Source: Paraglaciecola sp. 20A4
GTDB lineage: Bacteria > Pseudomonadota > Gammaproteobacteria > Enterobacterales > Alteromonadaceae
Length of the DNA: 34,253 bases
Assembly (NCBI RefSeq): GCF_011378905.1
Contig: NZ_WTPY01000042.1
Span: 1-34,253, forward strand
Reading direction: 5' to 3'
How positions within the stretch are numbered: the first letter of the stretch is position 1; every line of letters starts with the position of its first letter. Of this stretch, positions 1 to 6,752 are shown piece by piece. The notes below the pieces were generated by a model. That model was not told the origin of the DNA, ran no database searches, and saw only the letters and a list, made by a program, of their open reading frames with translations. The translations under genes and the position numbers were made by a program.

Positions 1-385
1 GAGTATAAGATCACAGCGACATCAGCCCGTCAAATAATGTTGTTTTTGTTCAAAAAACGTTCATGATCTTGCCGTGGAGTCAGAGCCATTGAGTTTAATT
101 TGTCGCTAATTTTCTATAGATCCTTATCCTAAAATTCTGCTAATCCACTAGCCGCATTTGGGAGGCCGTTCAGTAAACACTATTAGAAAGCCTTTACACA
201 ATTAGAATCAAAAACTACAACGGCCGCAAAGTTACGTAGTAGTCAGCCAATTCTTATACAATCTACAATCTACAAACGTCAAACGTCAATCAAAATAGGC
301 TCGTACCAGTGCTTTACATATCCGTTAATCAGGTGAGTCAGATCGTTAATTCAACCACCCAACTAAATCAAGCAACGAACCTAGC
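1..385. other. Non-coding left edge, no gene recognised
   Basis: No open frame of useful length, RNA gene or clear repeat was seen here. The stretch is AT-rich and full of stops in all frames. It borders the decayed gene remnants that follow, so it may itself be eroded coding sequence, but no protein family could be recognised. Confidence 0.5.
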
Positions 386-636
386 TTAAGCAGATAAACG
401 TTGGGGTGTGACTGGTTGCTGCGTAGCCAAAGGATTGGCAACTAGACCGCCATGCGCACGTTGATAATCTTGTACTGAGCCCATATTTGAATCGGCCTGG
501 TATATTTTTTTAGTACATTATGTTCAATGGCATTTTGCTGTCGTAAATAGACCCTGCCGGCATCAACGCCTACTTTGTGGTTGTGTCTAAGGTCACTAAA
601 AATGGTTTTGAGATCATTGCCAAAGATAAAACCTTG
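386..636 (-). pseudogene. Possible C-terminal remnant of an unidentified protein
   Basis: On the minus strand a frame stays open for about 83 codons, from after a stop at 637-639 to a TAA at 386-388. Its only ATG is late (around residue 50), so no intact gene fits. The C-terminal half (for example YQADSNMGSVQDYQRAHGG) reads like real protein. The N-terminal third lies antisense to the royal-jelly-like remnant at 547-756, so at most one strand is genuine there. I do not recognise the family. It could be a chance open frame. Confidence 0.2.
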
Positions 637-756
637 TTATATTGGCCTGACGGTTTTGCAATCGACAACGAATGGCTGTACGTCACGCAAAACCAATCAG
701 TTACTAAACTCCAGGTTGAAAGACCGAGTTATGTTTCAAATTCCATGGGGAAATAG
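547..756 (+). pseudogene. Remnant of a yellow/major-royal-jelly-type beta-propeller protein
   Basis: The plus-strand frame from 547 to the TAG at 754-756 encodes about 69 residues preceded directly by a stop (544-546). It contains the segment LLYWPDGFAIDNEWLYVTQN, which resembles the late-blade signature (WPDGF..., LYVT.NQ) of bacterial MRJP/yellow or SMP-30-like lactonase-type propellers. Intact proteins of this class are several hundred residues long, so this is only a C-terminal piece, missing both its start and its true end. It lies beyond the 3' end of the sugar operon on the opposite strand. Such propellers are sometimes lactonases, which would fit a sugar-acid locus, but this copy cannot be functional. 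The family call rests on one short motif. Confidence 0.45.
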
Positions 757-767
757 TGGTATATACC

Positions 768-931
768 ATGAGTAAATGCACTATATTGGCGAACATAGGT
801 GCAAAAGCTGACAAAGTTGATGTGGTAAAAAGCTTTTGTTAAAGCTGATTGCTTAAACCGGTGCCGAGGAGGGCGGTACTTGTGAATTGTTTATTAAATC
901 GTCGGCACATCAATATTTTAGTGCCGACTGA
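768..931 (+). pseudogene. Frameshifted remnant of an ABM (quinol monooxygenase-like) protein
   Basis: An ATG at 768 begins MSKCTILANIGAKADKVDVV, which looks like the N-terminus of small antibiotic-biosynthesis-monooxygenase (ABM/YgiN-like) proteins. The frame hits TAA soon after. In another frame the matching continuation appears (LKLIA, a stop, then TGAEEGG.CELF), as expected for the helix and strand after the first beta strand of this fold. The fragment ends at the TGA at 929-931, roughly half the usual length of about 95-100 residues. At least one frameshift and one internal stop make it a pseudogene. Small ABM proteins are common passengers in marine sugar-degradation loci. Confidence 0.5.
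901..928. terminator. Stem-loop downstream of the AHG operon
   Basis: A perfect 8-bp inverted repeat, GTCGGCAC (901-908) and GTGCCGAC (921-928), encloses a 12-base loop. It lies about 80 bases past the stop of the last operon gene (minus strand) and overlaps the end of the ABM remnant. No strong T-run follows on either strand, so a Rho-independent terminator is only possible. Confidence 0.3.
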
Positions 932-1007
932 TTAATGATAACTTGCAATAGACCATTTCTCAGTTGCACACCCAGAGCGGGTGTACTGCGTCGTTATTAT
1001 CTGTGGA

Positions 1008-2471
1008 TTATGCTTCGTTGATATAAACCGTTTTCTTCTCGAGGTACTGCTCAAGACCGAACTTACCGTCTTCACCGCCAAATCCGCTTTGTTTCCAGCC
1101 GTTATGGAAGCCTTGGTGCTGCTCACCCATGCCGCGGTTGATGTATACTTCGCCCACTTCCAAGTCGCTAATAGCTTTATTGATGTTGGCAAAACTTTGG
1201 GTATGAACGTAAGCACTTAATCCGTAGATACTGTCATTACAGAACTCGATGGCTTGTTCCATACTACTCACTTTAACGATGGGTAGAATAGGGCCAAACG
1301 TTTCTTCGTGTACCACTATGTTGTCTTGTTTTACATCGACCAATACGGTTGGTTCATACCAGCAGCCGCCTTCAAAACCATCAACGGTGGCCGTTTTTCC
1401 ACCTGTGGCGATAGTAGCACCTTGTTTAAGAGATTCTTGCACAATATGCGCGATATTATCGATTTCACGCTGATTACACTTTGGGCCCATTTGCGTATCC
1501 GTTGCCATGGGATCACCTACTTTTAGGCCTTTAACGAGTGGCAAGAATTTTGCCATGAATTGCTCGTAGATATCTTCATGAACATACAAACGTTCAACAC
1601 AAGTACATACTTGACCGCAGTTAGCAAAACGACCCCACAGGGCGTCTTCTGCTGCTTTATCAAGATCGGCATCATCCATAATCACCATCGGTGCTTTACC
1701 CCCTAGCTCAAGCATTACTGGGGTCATATACTGTGCACTGGTTTTGTAAATTTGTTTCCCTGCGGCTGTTGAACCCGTCATGGTGATCATCTTAGTGATA
1801 GGGCTTTCGCATAAAGCTTGGCCAACGACAGATCCACTGCCATTAACCACGTTAAAGACACCTTTTGGTATACCTGCTTCGTTGGCTAAACGACCGAGCT
1901 CAGTGGTAGCCAGTGGTGTTTCTTGCGTCGGTTTCAACACAATAGTGTTACCAGTAATTAACGCAGGACCAATTTTACGACCCGCCAGTGCCAGTGGGAA
2001 GTTCCATGCTGTTATACCAACGACAACGCCTCTTGGCACTTTATGAATATAAATCTTTTCGTCTAGATTATCTGAGGGAAGAATATCCCCTTCGATCGTT
2101 AACGCGTTATCGCAAGCGTAGTCGATAAACGTTGCTGTTACGTCCACCTCCATTTCAGCAACAGACAACAATTTACCTTGCTCAGCAACCAGCATTGGCG
2201 CAAGAATATGCTTGTTTTCTCGAATTTTATTCGCGAAGGCACGCAGAATGTTCTGACGAGTACGGGCGGTTAATTTTGCCCAAGATTTTTGCGCATTATT
2301 GGCAGCGTCTAAAGCACACTGAGCGTCTTGCGCACAACCTTCTGGTATTTCAGCAATAATCTCGCCGGTTGATGGGCTAAGTATTTCAATTATACCTTGT
2401 GCTTTAGAAGCAACATATTGGCCATCGATAAAATTAACATTGTTTGGAAATTGTAAACTTTGAATATGCAT
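1008..2471 (-). CDS. AldA-like NAD(P)+ aldehyde dehydrogenase, probable 3,6-anhydro-L-galactose dehydrogenase
   Basis: Cytoplasmic aldehyde dehydrogenase of 487 residues, the usual length for the superfamily. It shows the oxyanion-hole asparagine in WNFP (N157), the cofactor motif GSTAAG (233-238), the general-base glutamate in LELGG (E255) and the nucleophile in GQVCTC (C289). As I remember them, the overall sequence resembles E. coli AldA (lactaldehyde/glycolaldehyde dehydrogenase). As the last gene of an operon with a cycloisomerase-like enolase protein, it most likely oxidises 3,6-anhydro-L-galactose to 3,6-anhydro-L-galactonate, the first step of agar-sugar catabolism. The start has GGGGAG upstream, which lies inside the last codons of the SDR gene five bases away, so translation is probably coupled. 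Class is certain; substrate is inferred. A lactaldehyde role in deoxy-sugar breakdown is the main alternative. Confidence 0.88.
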   Translation of the reverse strand: MHIQSLQFPNNVNFIDGQYVASKAQGIIEILSPSTGEIIAEIPEGCAQDAQCALDAANNAQKSWAKLTARTRQNILRAFANKIRENKHILAPMLVAEQGKLLSVAEMEVDVTATFIDYACDNALTIEGDILPSDNLDEKIYIHKVPRGVVVGITAWNFPLALAGRKIGPALITGNTIVLKPTQETPLATTELGRLANEAGIPKGVFNVVNGSGSVVGQALCESPITKMITMTGSTAAGKQIYKTSAQYMTPVMLELGGKAPMVIMDDADLDKAAEDALWGRFANCGQVCTCVERLYVHEDIYEQFMAKFLPLVKGLKVGDPMATDTQMGPKCNQREIDNIAHIVQESLKQGATIATGGKTATVDGFEGGCWYEPTVLVDVKQDNIVVHEETFGPILPIVKVSSMEQAIEFCNDSIYGLSAYVHTQSFANINKAISDLEVGEVYINRGMGEQHQGFHNGWKQSGFGGEDGKFGLEQYLEKKTVYINEA

Positions 2472-2476
2472 TGTGA

Positions 2477-3241
2477 TTATCTCCCCATCCAGCCGCCATC
2501 AACCAATAAAATAGTGCCATTCACATAACTTGACGCTTCGGAGGCCAAAAATACAGCGGGGCCTTTAAAGTCTTCAGGCGTACCCCAGCGACCTTGGGGA
2601 ATACGCCCTAATATAGCACTAGAGCGTTCTGGATCATTGCGTAATGCTTCTGTGTTATCGGTATCAATATAACCAGGGGCAATAGCATTGACGTTTACAC
2701 CTTTGCCTGCCCATTCATTGGACAACGCCATAACAAGTTGGCCGATAGCCCCTTTACTCGCTGCATAACCAGGGACCGTAATTCCACCTTGGAATGTGAG
2801 TAAAGACGCGGTAAAAATAATTTTGCCGGCACCCTGGGCAACCATTTCTTTACCGATTTCTCGACTTAGAATAAATTGTGAGTTCAAGTTTACATCAATA
2901 ACCTTGTCCCATAGGTCATCACTGTGATCAACCGCCGGGGCGCGCAATATAGTGCCAGCATTGTTGATGAGAATATCGATTTTAGGGAAGTCAGCTTTTA
3001 CCTCTTTTATAAAACCATACAGCGCATCACGATCCGAAAAGTCACATTGGTAACCTTTGAATTTCCGGCCGAGCGCTTGTACTTCCTTTTCTACTTCTGA
3101 GCCATGTAACGCTAAGCTCGCAGAAACACCGATTATATCTGCGCCAGCTTCAGCCAAACCCAGCGCAATGCCTTTACCGATACCGCGTTTACAGCCGGTG
3201 ACTAGGGCCAATTTGCCTTCTAAACTAAAATTTTCTAACAT
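2477..3241 (-). CDS. kduD: KduD-like SDR, probable 2,5-diketo-3-deoxy-galactonate reductase
   Basis: Classical short-chain dehydrogenase/reductase of 254 residues with the cofactor motif TGCKRGIG (15-22), NNAG (93-96) and catalytic S146, Y159 and K163. FSLEGK near the N-terminus, RIP.GRWG (213-220) and the terminal DGGW..R match E. coli KduD (2-keto-3-deoxygluconate 5-dehydrogenase) closely. In the known AHG route, a KduD-type enzyme reduces 2,5-diketo-3-deoxy-L-galactonate to 2-keto-3-deoxy-D-gluconate, and this operon context fits that direction. It sits third in the operon, 35 bases after the zinc dehydrogenase, with AAGGAAC before its ATG. In a pectin or alginate locus the same protein would be read as KduD or a DEH reductase. 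KduI and pectin genes are absent here, which favours the AHG reading. Confidence 0.87.
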   Translation of the reverse strand: MLENFSLEGKLALVTGCKRGIGKGIALGLAEAGADIIGVSASLALHGSEVEKEVQALGRKFKGYQCDFSDRDALYGFIKEVKADFPKIDILINNAGTILRAPAVDHSDDLWDKVIDVNLNSQFILSREIGKEMVAQGAGKIIFTASLLTFQGGITVPGYAASKGAIGQLVMALSNEWAGKGVNVNAIAPGYIDTDNTEALRNDPERSSAILGRIPQGRWGTPEDFKGPAVFLASEASSYVNGTILLVDGGWMGR

Positions 3242-3276
3242 TACTATTCGTTCCTTATAAACAGTCGCGACGGGTG

Positions 3277-4302
3277 CTATTGATTGACATTACACTCAAC
3301 CAGCGCTTTCATGCCTTGTGGGTTTCCATCCATACTGGCAAACGCATTTCCTATTTCTGCTAGTGGACTGACAGAGCTAATAAAAGGAGTCAGATCAATT
3401 TGACCGCTAGCAATTAAGTCGATAGCCCAGTCAAAATCTGCTGCTTCGTAAACTCGAGCACCTAATAGCTCAAGCTCTTTCCAAAAAAATTGGAAGAGAT
3501 CAATGGGCGGCTGTGTTGAGTGGATGGCGACCATAACAATGCGGCCGCGACGACCCGCAATTTGTGTCATGGCTTCAATAGCCGGCAATACGCCTGATAC
3601 TTCAAATACAACGTCAGCGCCTTTGGTTTCTGTCCATTGATCAACATAAGCGGCTAAATCAGTGTCCATTGGGTTAACGGATTTTACACCGAGTTCATCT
3701 GCGAACGCGCGACGGCTTTCGTTTGGTTCTGACACTAACACTTCAGCGCCAACACTTTTAGCCACGGCTGCGACTAATTGTCCTATGGGACCACCGCCTA
3801 AAATGACTGCTTTTTCACCAGCTTTTAGGCGTGAACGACGCACATCATGGCAAGCAACTGACAAGGGTTCAATTAAAGCGCCTTGTTTTAAATCAACATT
3901 GGCTGGTAATTTGTGTAACGTGCGTGCCTTCACTGTCCAGCTAGATTGAAAAGCCCCCGGGGTGTCGATGCCCATAAACTTAAGGTTTTGGCAAATATGG
4001 GTCAGACCAGCATCACAGGTTGGACAATTACCACACCAATCAAGTGGGCGAACAACTACTTTATCACCAACGGTAAAGCCAACTACGCCTTTGCCTATTT
4101 CAGCCACAACACCGGATATTTCATGCCCTATGGTTTGTGGGATTGAAACACGTTGATCCATCACGCCGTGATAAATGTGCATGTCTGTACCACAAATTCC
4201 AACATAACCAACGTTAAGTCGAACTTCACCTTCCTGCGGAGCAACGGCGTGACCTTCGACGACTTTAAATGATTTATTACCAATATATTGAGCTGCGTAC
4301 AT
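3277..4302 (-). CDS. Zinc-dependent alcohol dehydrogenase (MDR), probable 2-keto-3-deoxy-L-galactonate 5-dehydrogenase
   Basis: Medium-chain dehydrogenase of 341 residues, typical of the threonine/sorbitol dehydrogenase branch. Catalytic zinc ligands are C37, H60/E61 and probably E145. The structural zinc loop has C90, C93, C96 and C104, and the nucleotide fold has GGGPIG (169-174). Placed between an enolase-superfamily cycloisomerase and a KduD-like reductase, it fits the NAD+-dependent oxidation of 2-keto-3-deoxy-L-galactonate at C5 (EC 1.1.1.389), as described for agar-degrading bacteria. Its AGGAGG site overlaps the TAG of the preceding gene, eight bases separating stop and start, so the two are tightly coupled. 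Family certain; substrate inferred. An L-galactonate or L-threonine type dehydrogenase is the alternative. Confidence 0.87.
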   Translation of the reverse strand: MYAAQYIGNKSFKVVEGHAVAPQEGEVRLNVGYVGICGTDMHIYHGVMDQRVSIPQTIGHEISGVVAEIGKGVVGFTVGDKVVVRPLDWCGNCPTCDAGLTHICQNLKFMGIDTPGAFQSSWTVKARTLHKLPANVDLKQGALIEPLSVACHDVRRSRLKAGEKAVILGGGPIGQLVAAVAKSVGAEVLVSEPNESRRAFADELGVKSVNPMDTDLAAYVDQWTETKGADVVFEVSGVLPAIEAMTQIAGRRGRIVMVAIHSTQPPIDLFQFFWKELELLGARVYEAADFDWAIDLIASGQIDLTPFISSVSPLAEIGNAFASMDGNPQGMKALVECNVNQ

Positions 4303-4310
4303 GCGGCCTC

Positions 4311-5447
4311 CTAGGAATGTTTAACTAAATAGGGAGTAAGTAACTCTGTTTTGAATTTAACGCCGACGCCTGGGGTGTTGGGCGCGACGGCTTTACCATT
4401 TTCAAGTTTCAGAGGGTGAGTGGTGTATCTGTCAATAGGGAACGAATGGACTTCTAAGTAACCCGCATTTGGCTGAGAAGCCATAAGGGATACATGCAAT
4501 TCATGCATACCGTGGCTGCAAATGGGCGTGTTGTTTGCGTAGGCCATAGTCGCCACCTTTAGCCAACCGGTAATGCCGCCTATATTTGACGCATCAGGTT
4601 GTAAAAAGCCGAGCTTGGCTTGTTTAATCGCCTGATTAAACTCATAGACAGTGTGCAGATTCTCGCCCATGGCCAATGGAATATTAATTTTGTCTGCTAT
4701 ATGTGCAAAACCAGCATAATCATCCGGAATAGTAGGCTCTTCGAACCAAGTGATATCGTATTGCTCTATAGCTTTGGCAAATTTAATCGCCTGATTTACC
4801 GTCAGAGAGTAATTGGCGTCTACCATAAAGGTGGCATCTGGGCCGATAAGAGCACGCACCGCGGCAACTCTTGCAACGTCGTCACGATAATCTTCTTTGC
4901 CCACTTTTATCTTAACCGCTTTAAAACCGCTATTTAGATAGCCTTGAATATTGCCAAGCAACTTTTCTGTTGAAAAGTTAAGGTCAATGCCACCTGCATA
5001 GCAATTAACCCGATCACTGCAGCCGCCGGCTACTTTCCACAAAGGTTGCTTCAGTTTTTTGCAATGAATATCCCACAGGGCGATATCGACTGCTGAGATG
5101 GCAAAGCTCACTAAACCACCACGACCCACATAATGGAGATGATATTGCATTTCTTCCCATAAATGCGTGATACAGCTTGCGTCTTTACCAAGTAGTAAAG
5201 GGGTTAATTCGTCATTTAATAATGAATAAATAGCACGGCCACCTTTACCGCCCGTGTAAGTATACCCAACACCTTGGGTGCCGTCGGCACAGGTAATGGT
5301 ACATAGAACCAATTCAAAGTGGGTATGATCGCCGTGTTTCGCATCATTCAATACTTCATCCAGAGGAACGTTAAATAATTCAACGCTAATAGATTTAATC
5401 TGCGAACCGTTCATGGCAGGTGTGTCTAGTTTGGCAATGACACTCAT
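4311..5447 (-). CDS. Enolase-superfamily protein, probable 3,6-anhydro-L-galactonate cycloisomerase
   Basis: Mandelate-racemase-subgroup enolase-superfamily protein of 378 residues. It has the KxK base motif (K179, K181), metal ligands D210, E236 (WFEEP) and E262 (GEN), and the D285/H312 dyad (QPDASN, SHGM). The N-terminal capping domain carries DAKHGDH (35-41), TYTGGKGG (63-70) and HYVGRGG (105-111). From memory these match the characterised Vibrio AHG-acid cycloisomerase far better than fuconate or galactarate dehydratases. The reaction would open the anhydro ring of 3,6-anhydro-L-galactonate to give 2-keto-3-deoxy-L-galactonate (EC 5.5.1.25). It is the first gene of the operon. The chosen ATG has AGGATT upstream; M12 is an internal alternative without a visible ribosome site. 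Confidence 0.88.
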   Translation of the reverse strand: MSVIAKLDTPAMNGSQIKSISVELFNVPLDEVLNDAKHGDHTHFELVLCTITCADGTQGVGYTYTGGKGGRAIYSLLNDELTPLLLGKDASCITHLWEEMQYHLHYVGRGGLVSFAISAVDIALWDIHCKKLKQPLWKVAGGCSDRVNCYAGGIDLNFSTEKLLGNIQGYLNSGFKAVKIKVGKEDYRDDVARVAAVRALIGPDATFMVDANYSLTVNQAIKFAKAIEQYDITWFEEPTIPDDYAGFAHIADKINIPLAMGENLHTVYEFNQAIKQAKLGFLQPDASNIGGITGWLKVATMAYANNTPICSHGMHELHVSLMASQPNAGYLEVHSFPIDRYTTHPLKLENGKAVAPNTPGVGVKFKTELLTPYLVKHS

Positions 5448-5488
5448 GATAATCCTGACTAGGTAAATTGACTGTGAATTAATTGTAC

Positions 5489-5500
5489 ATTGTTAACAAT
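5489..5500. promoter_or_regulatory. Operator candidate 1, palindrome before the AHG operon
   Basis: Perfect 12-bp palindrome ATTGTTAACAAT, ending 41 bases from the start of the cycloisomerase gene. It lies about where the -10 region would fall if the TTGACA complement at 5517-5522 is the -35 element. Related copies lie at 5539-5550 and 6653-6664. It is probably bound by the adjacent FadR-type GntR regulator as a repressor site. Confidence 0.6.
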
Positions 5501-5516
5501 TAATTGCAAGCTTGTA

Positions 5517-5522
5517 TGTCAA
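5517..5522 (-). promoter_or_regulatory. Possible -35 element of the AHG operon promoter
   Basis: The minus strand reads TTGACA here, a perfect sigma-70 -35 match, about 70 bases upstream of the cycloisomerase start. A -10 element 17-18 bases on would overlap the 5489-5500 palindrome, where the match to TATAAT is poor. The call rests on the -35 match and its position alone. Confidence 0.35.
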
Positions 5523-5538
5523 TTCTATAAAGTTGCGG

Positions 5539-5550
5539 ATTGTTAACTAA
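5539..5550. promoter_or_regulatory. Operator candidate 2, before the GntR regulator
   Basis: ATTGTTAACTAA, matching the perfect palindrome at 5489-5500 except for two bases at one end. The left ends of the two sites are exactly 50 bases apart, near five helical turns, so dimers could bind on one face or form a loop. The site lies 78 bases before the regulator's ATG and is a plausible autoregulation site. Confidence 0.5.
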
Positions 5551-5628
5551 AAATATTTATCACATTTAGGCATTTTCGTTTACTATATTGGCATACTCTT
5601 AAATACTGCTTTTTGGGAAGCTTACCTT

Positions 5629-6234
5629 ATGAAATCTAATAAAATTCTTTCCGTCAGAGAGCAAATCGCTGATGTACTTCGCTCCGATATTATTTCAGGT
5701 GAACTCGAACCTAATACCAAACTGAACGAGCAACAGTTGGCAGAAAGATTTGGTACTTCTCGTGGTCCTATCAGAGATGTACTGATTAAATTGACCAAAG
5801 AGGGCCTGTTGGTCAGTAAAGACAATGTTGGTTCATCAGTGAGTAGCCCATTGACCCCCGAGTTACAAAAACTGAGTATCGATATTCGACGTAAAATCGA
5901 AGAATATGCTGTTAAGCATCTAGAAAATAATATTTCAGATGAAGATCTAGCGCAAATGGACGCAATCATCGATAAGATGCAAGAGCATTTCGATAAAGAA
6001 GAGTTTACTGAGCTAACTAAAACAGACATTGAATTTCACAAGTATTTTGTGGGCTTGGCGGGCGGTGAAGATTTAACTAATTTATGGTATCCGGTAGTTC
6101 TGAGAATGCGCATGAATTATCAACGTATTCGCAATTCACAAACCTTGGTAGATGAGCACCGGCATATCGTAGATGCGTTACGTAAGAATGATTCAAAATT
6201 AGCCATTTCAGGTATCCGTAAAAACATTAAATAA
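5629..6234 (+). CDS. FadR-family (FCD) GntR transcriptional regulator of the AHG locus
   Basis: GntR-type regulator of 201 residues. The N-terminal winged helix-turn-helix covers about 1-72, with LNEQQLAERFGTSRGPIRDV (32-51) as the recognition region. The rest is an all-helical FCD ligand domain. Of the usual FCD metal set, D133 and H137 (DIEFH) and H177 (EHRH) are visible. The last position, normally a histidine near the end, is asparagine (RKN, N199), and the protein stops two residues later. At 201 residues it is shorter than most FadR-like proteins, so C-terminal loss is possible. It is divergent from the catabolic operon, with the TTGTTAAC sites between them. It probably represses the operon and the receptor until a pathway sugar acid binds. 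The effector is unknown. Confidence 0.85.
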   Translation: MKSNKILSVREQIADVLRSDIISGELEPNTKLNEQQLAERFGTSRGPIRDVLIKLTKEGLLVSKDNVGSSVSSPLTPELQKLSIDIRRKIEEYAVKHLENNISDEDLAQMDAIIDKMQEHFDKEEFTELTKTDIEFHKYFVGLAGGEDLTNLWYPVVLRMRMNYQRIRNSQTLVDEHRHIVDALRKNDSKLAISGIRKNIK

Positions 6235-6243
6235 TTTTATTGA

Positions 6244-6267
6244 CAGCCGTTTTGTAAAAAGCGGCTG
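6244..6267 (+). terminator. Possible terminator of the GntR gene
   Basis: CAGCCG (6244-6249) pairs with CGGCTG (6262-6267). A T-rich/A-rich inner stem extends the hairpin around a small loop. It begins ten bases after the regulator's stop. No T-run follows, so a Rho-independent role is uncertain. Confidence 0.4.
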
Positions 6268-6652
6268 CTGAAATTCCCATTTCCCTCCTTCTTTTCATCC
6301 TCTTTCTAACAAATGTCGACAACTGTTTTTGCGTTATTAATGGCGTTGAATTTATTAACGTTAACGAGACGTGACTTCCATTGCACTCTAATTAACCGAG
6401 TTAGGCTTTGTTAGTTTGGTAAATAACTGACCATTAACGGTTGTTTTGTTATGTATCTCTCGATTCGTTGATGTCTATTTTATATCATAATTTACAACTA
6501 CTTATCACATACACCACGATTAAAACAACTATCAAAACAAAGATCAACGATAAATGAAAACCCCTGATTGTAAAGGTTCTGACCCATCTAATTGTAAATT
6601 ATTTGTTTATTTAGTTTGACTTAATACTACAATTATTATTATTATTTTGTAA

Positions 6653-6664
6653 ATTGTTAACATT
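6653..6664. promoter_or_regulatory. Operator candidate 3, before the TonB receptor
   Basis: ATTGTTAACATT shares the ten-base ATTGTTAACA core with the palindrome at 5489-5500. It lies 88 bases before the receptor ATG, a distance similar to that of site 2 from the regulator start. It links the receptor to the same regulator. Confidence 0.5.
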
Positions 6665-6752
6665 ATCTCTGGTGACAATGTTGATTTGTTAAGTGGTAAT
6701 GATGAATAGAACTTATTCCTGGTGAATATCCAATTGCTTTGAGGTGCACGAA

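Larger units (their letters stand above)
6235..6752. other. Regulatory intergenic region between regulator and TonB receptor
   Basis: About 520 bases of very AT-rich DNA. It holds the hairpin just after the regulator (6244-6267), a short ATT microsatellite (about 6631-6646), the third operator copy (6653-6664) and the receptor's GAGG site (6741-6744). A 21-codon frame starting at 6554 has no ribosome-binding site and was not called. No other gene was seen. Confidence 0.6.

Noticed and set aside
932-1216. Minus-strand 94-codon frame at the end of the aldehyde dehydrogenase gene
   Set aside because: It overlaps the true dehydrogenase frame, runs in another phase and has a low-complexity Ser/Thr-rich composition; a shadow frame.
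5622-6029. Minus-strand 135-codon frame opposite the GntR regulator
   Set aside because: Ser/Leu-rich antisense shadow of a clear winged-helix gene; no ribosome site.
6554-6619. 21-codon frame before the TonB receptor (a possible leader peptide)
   Set aside because: No ribosome-binding site and no attenuator-like hairpin after it.
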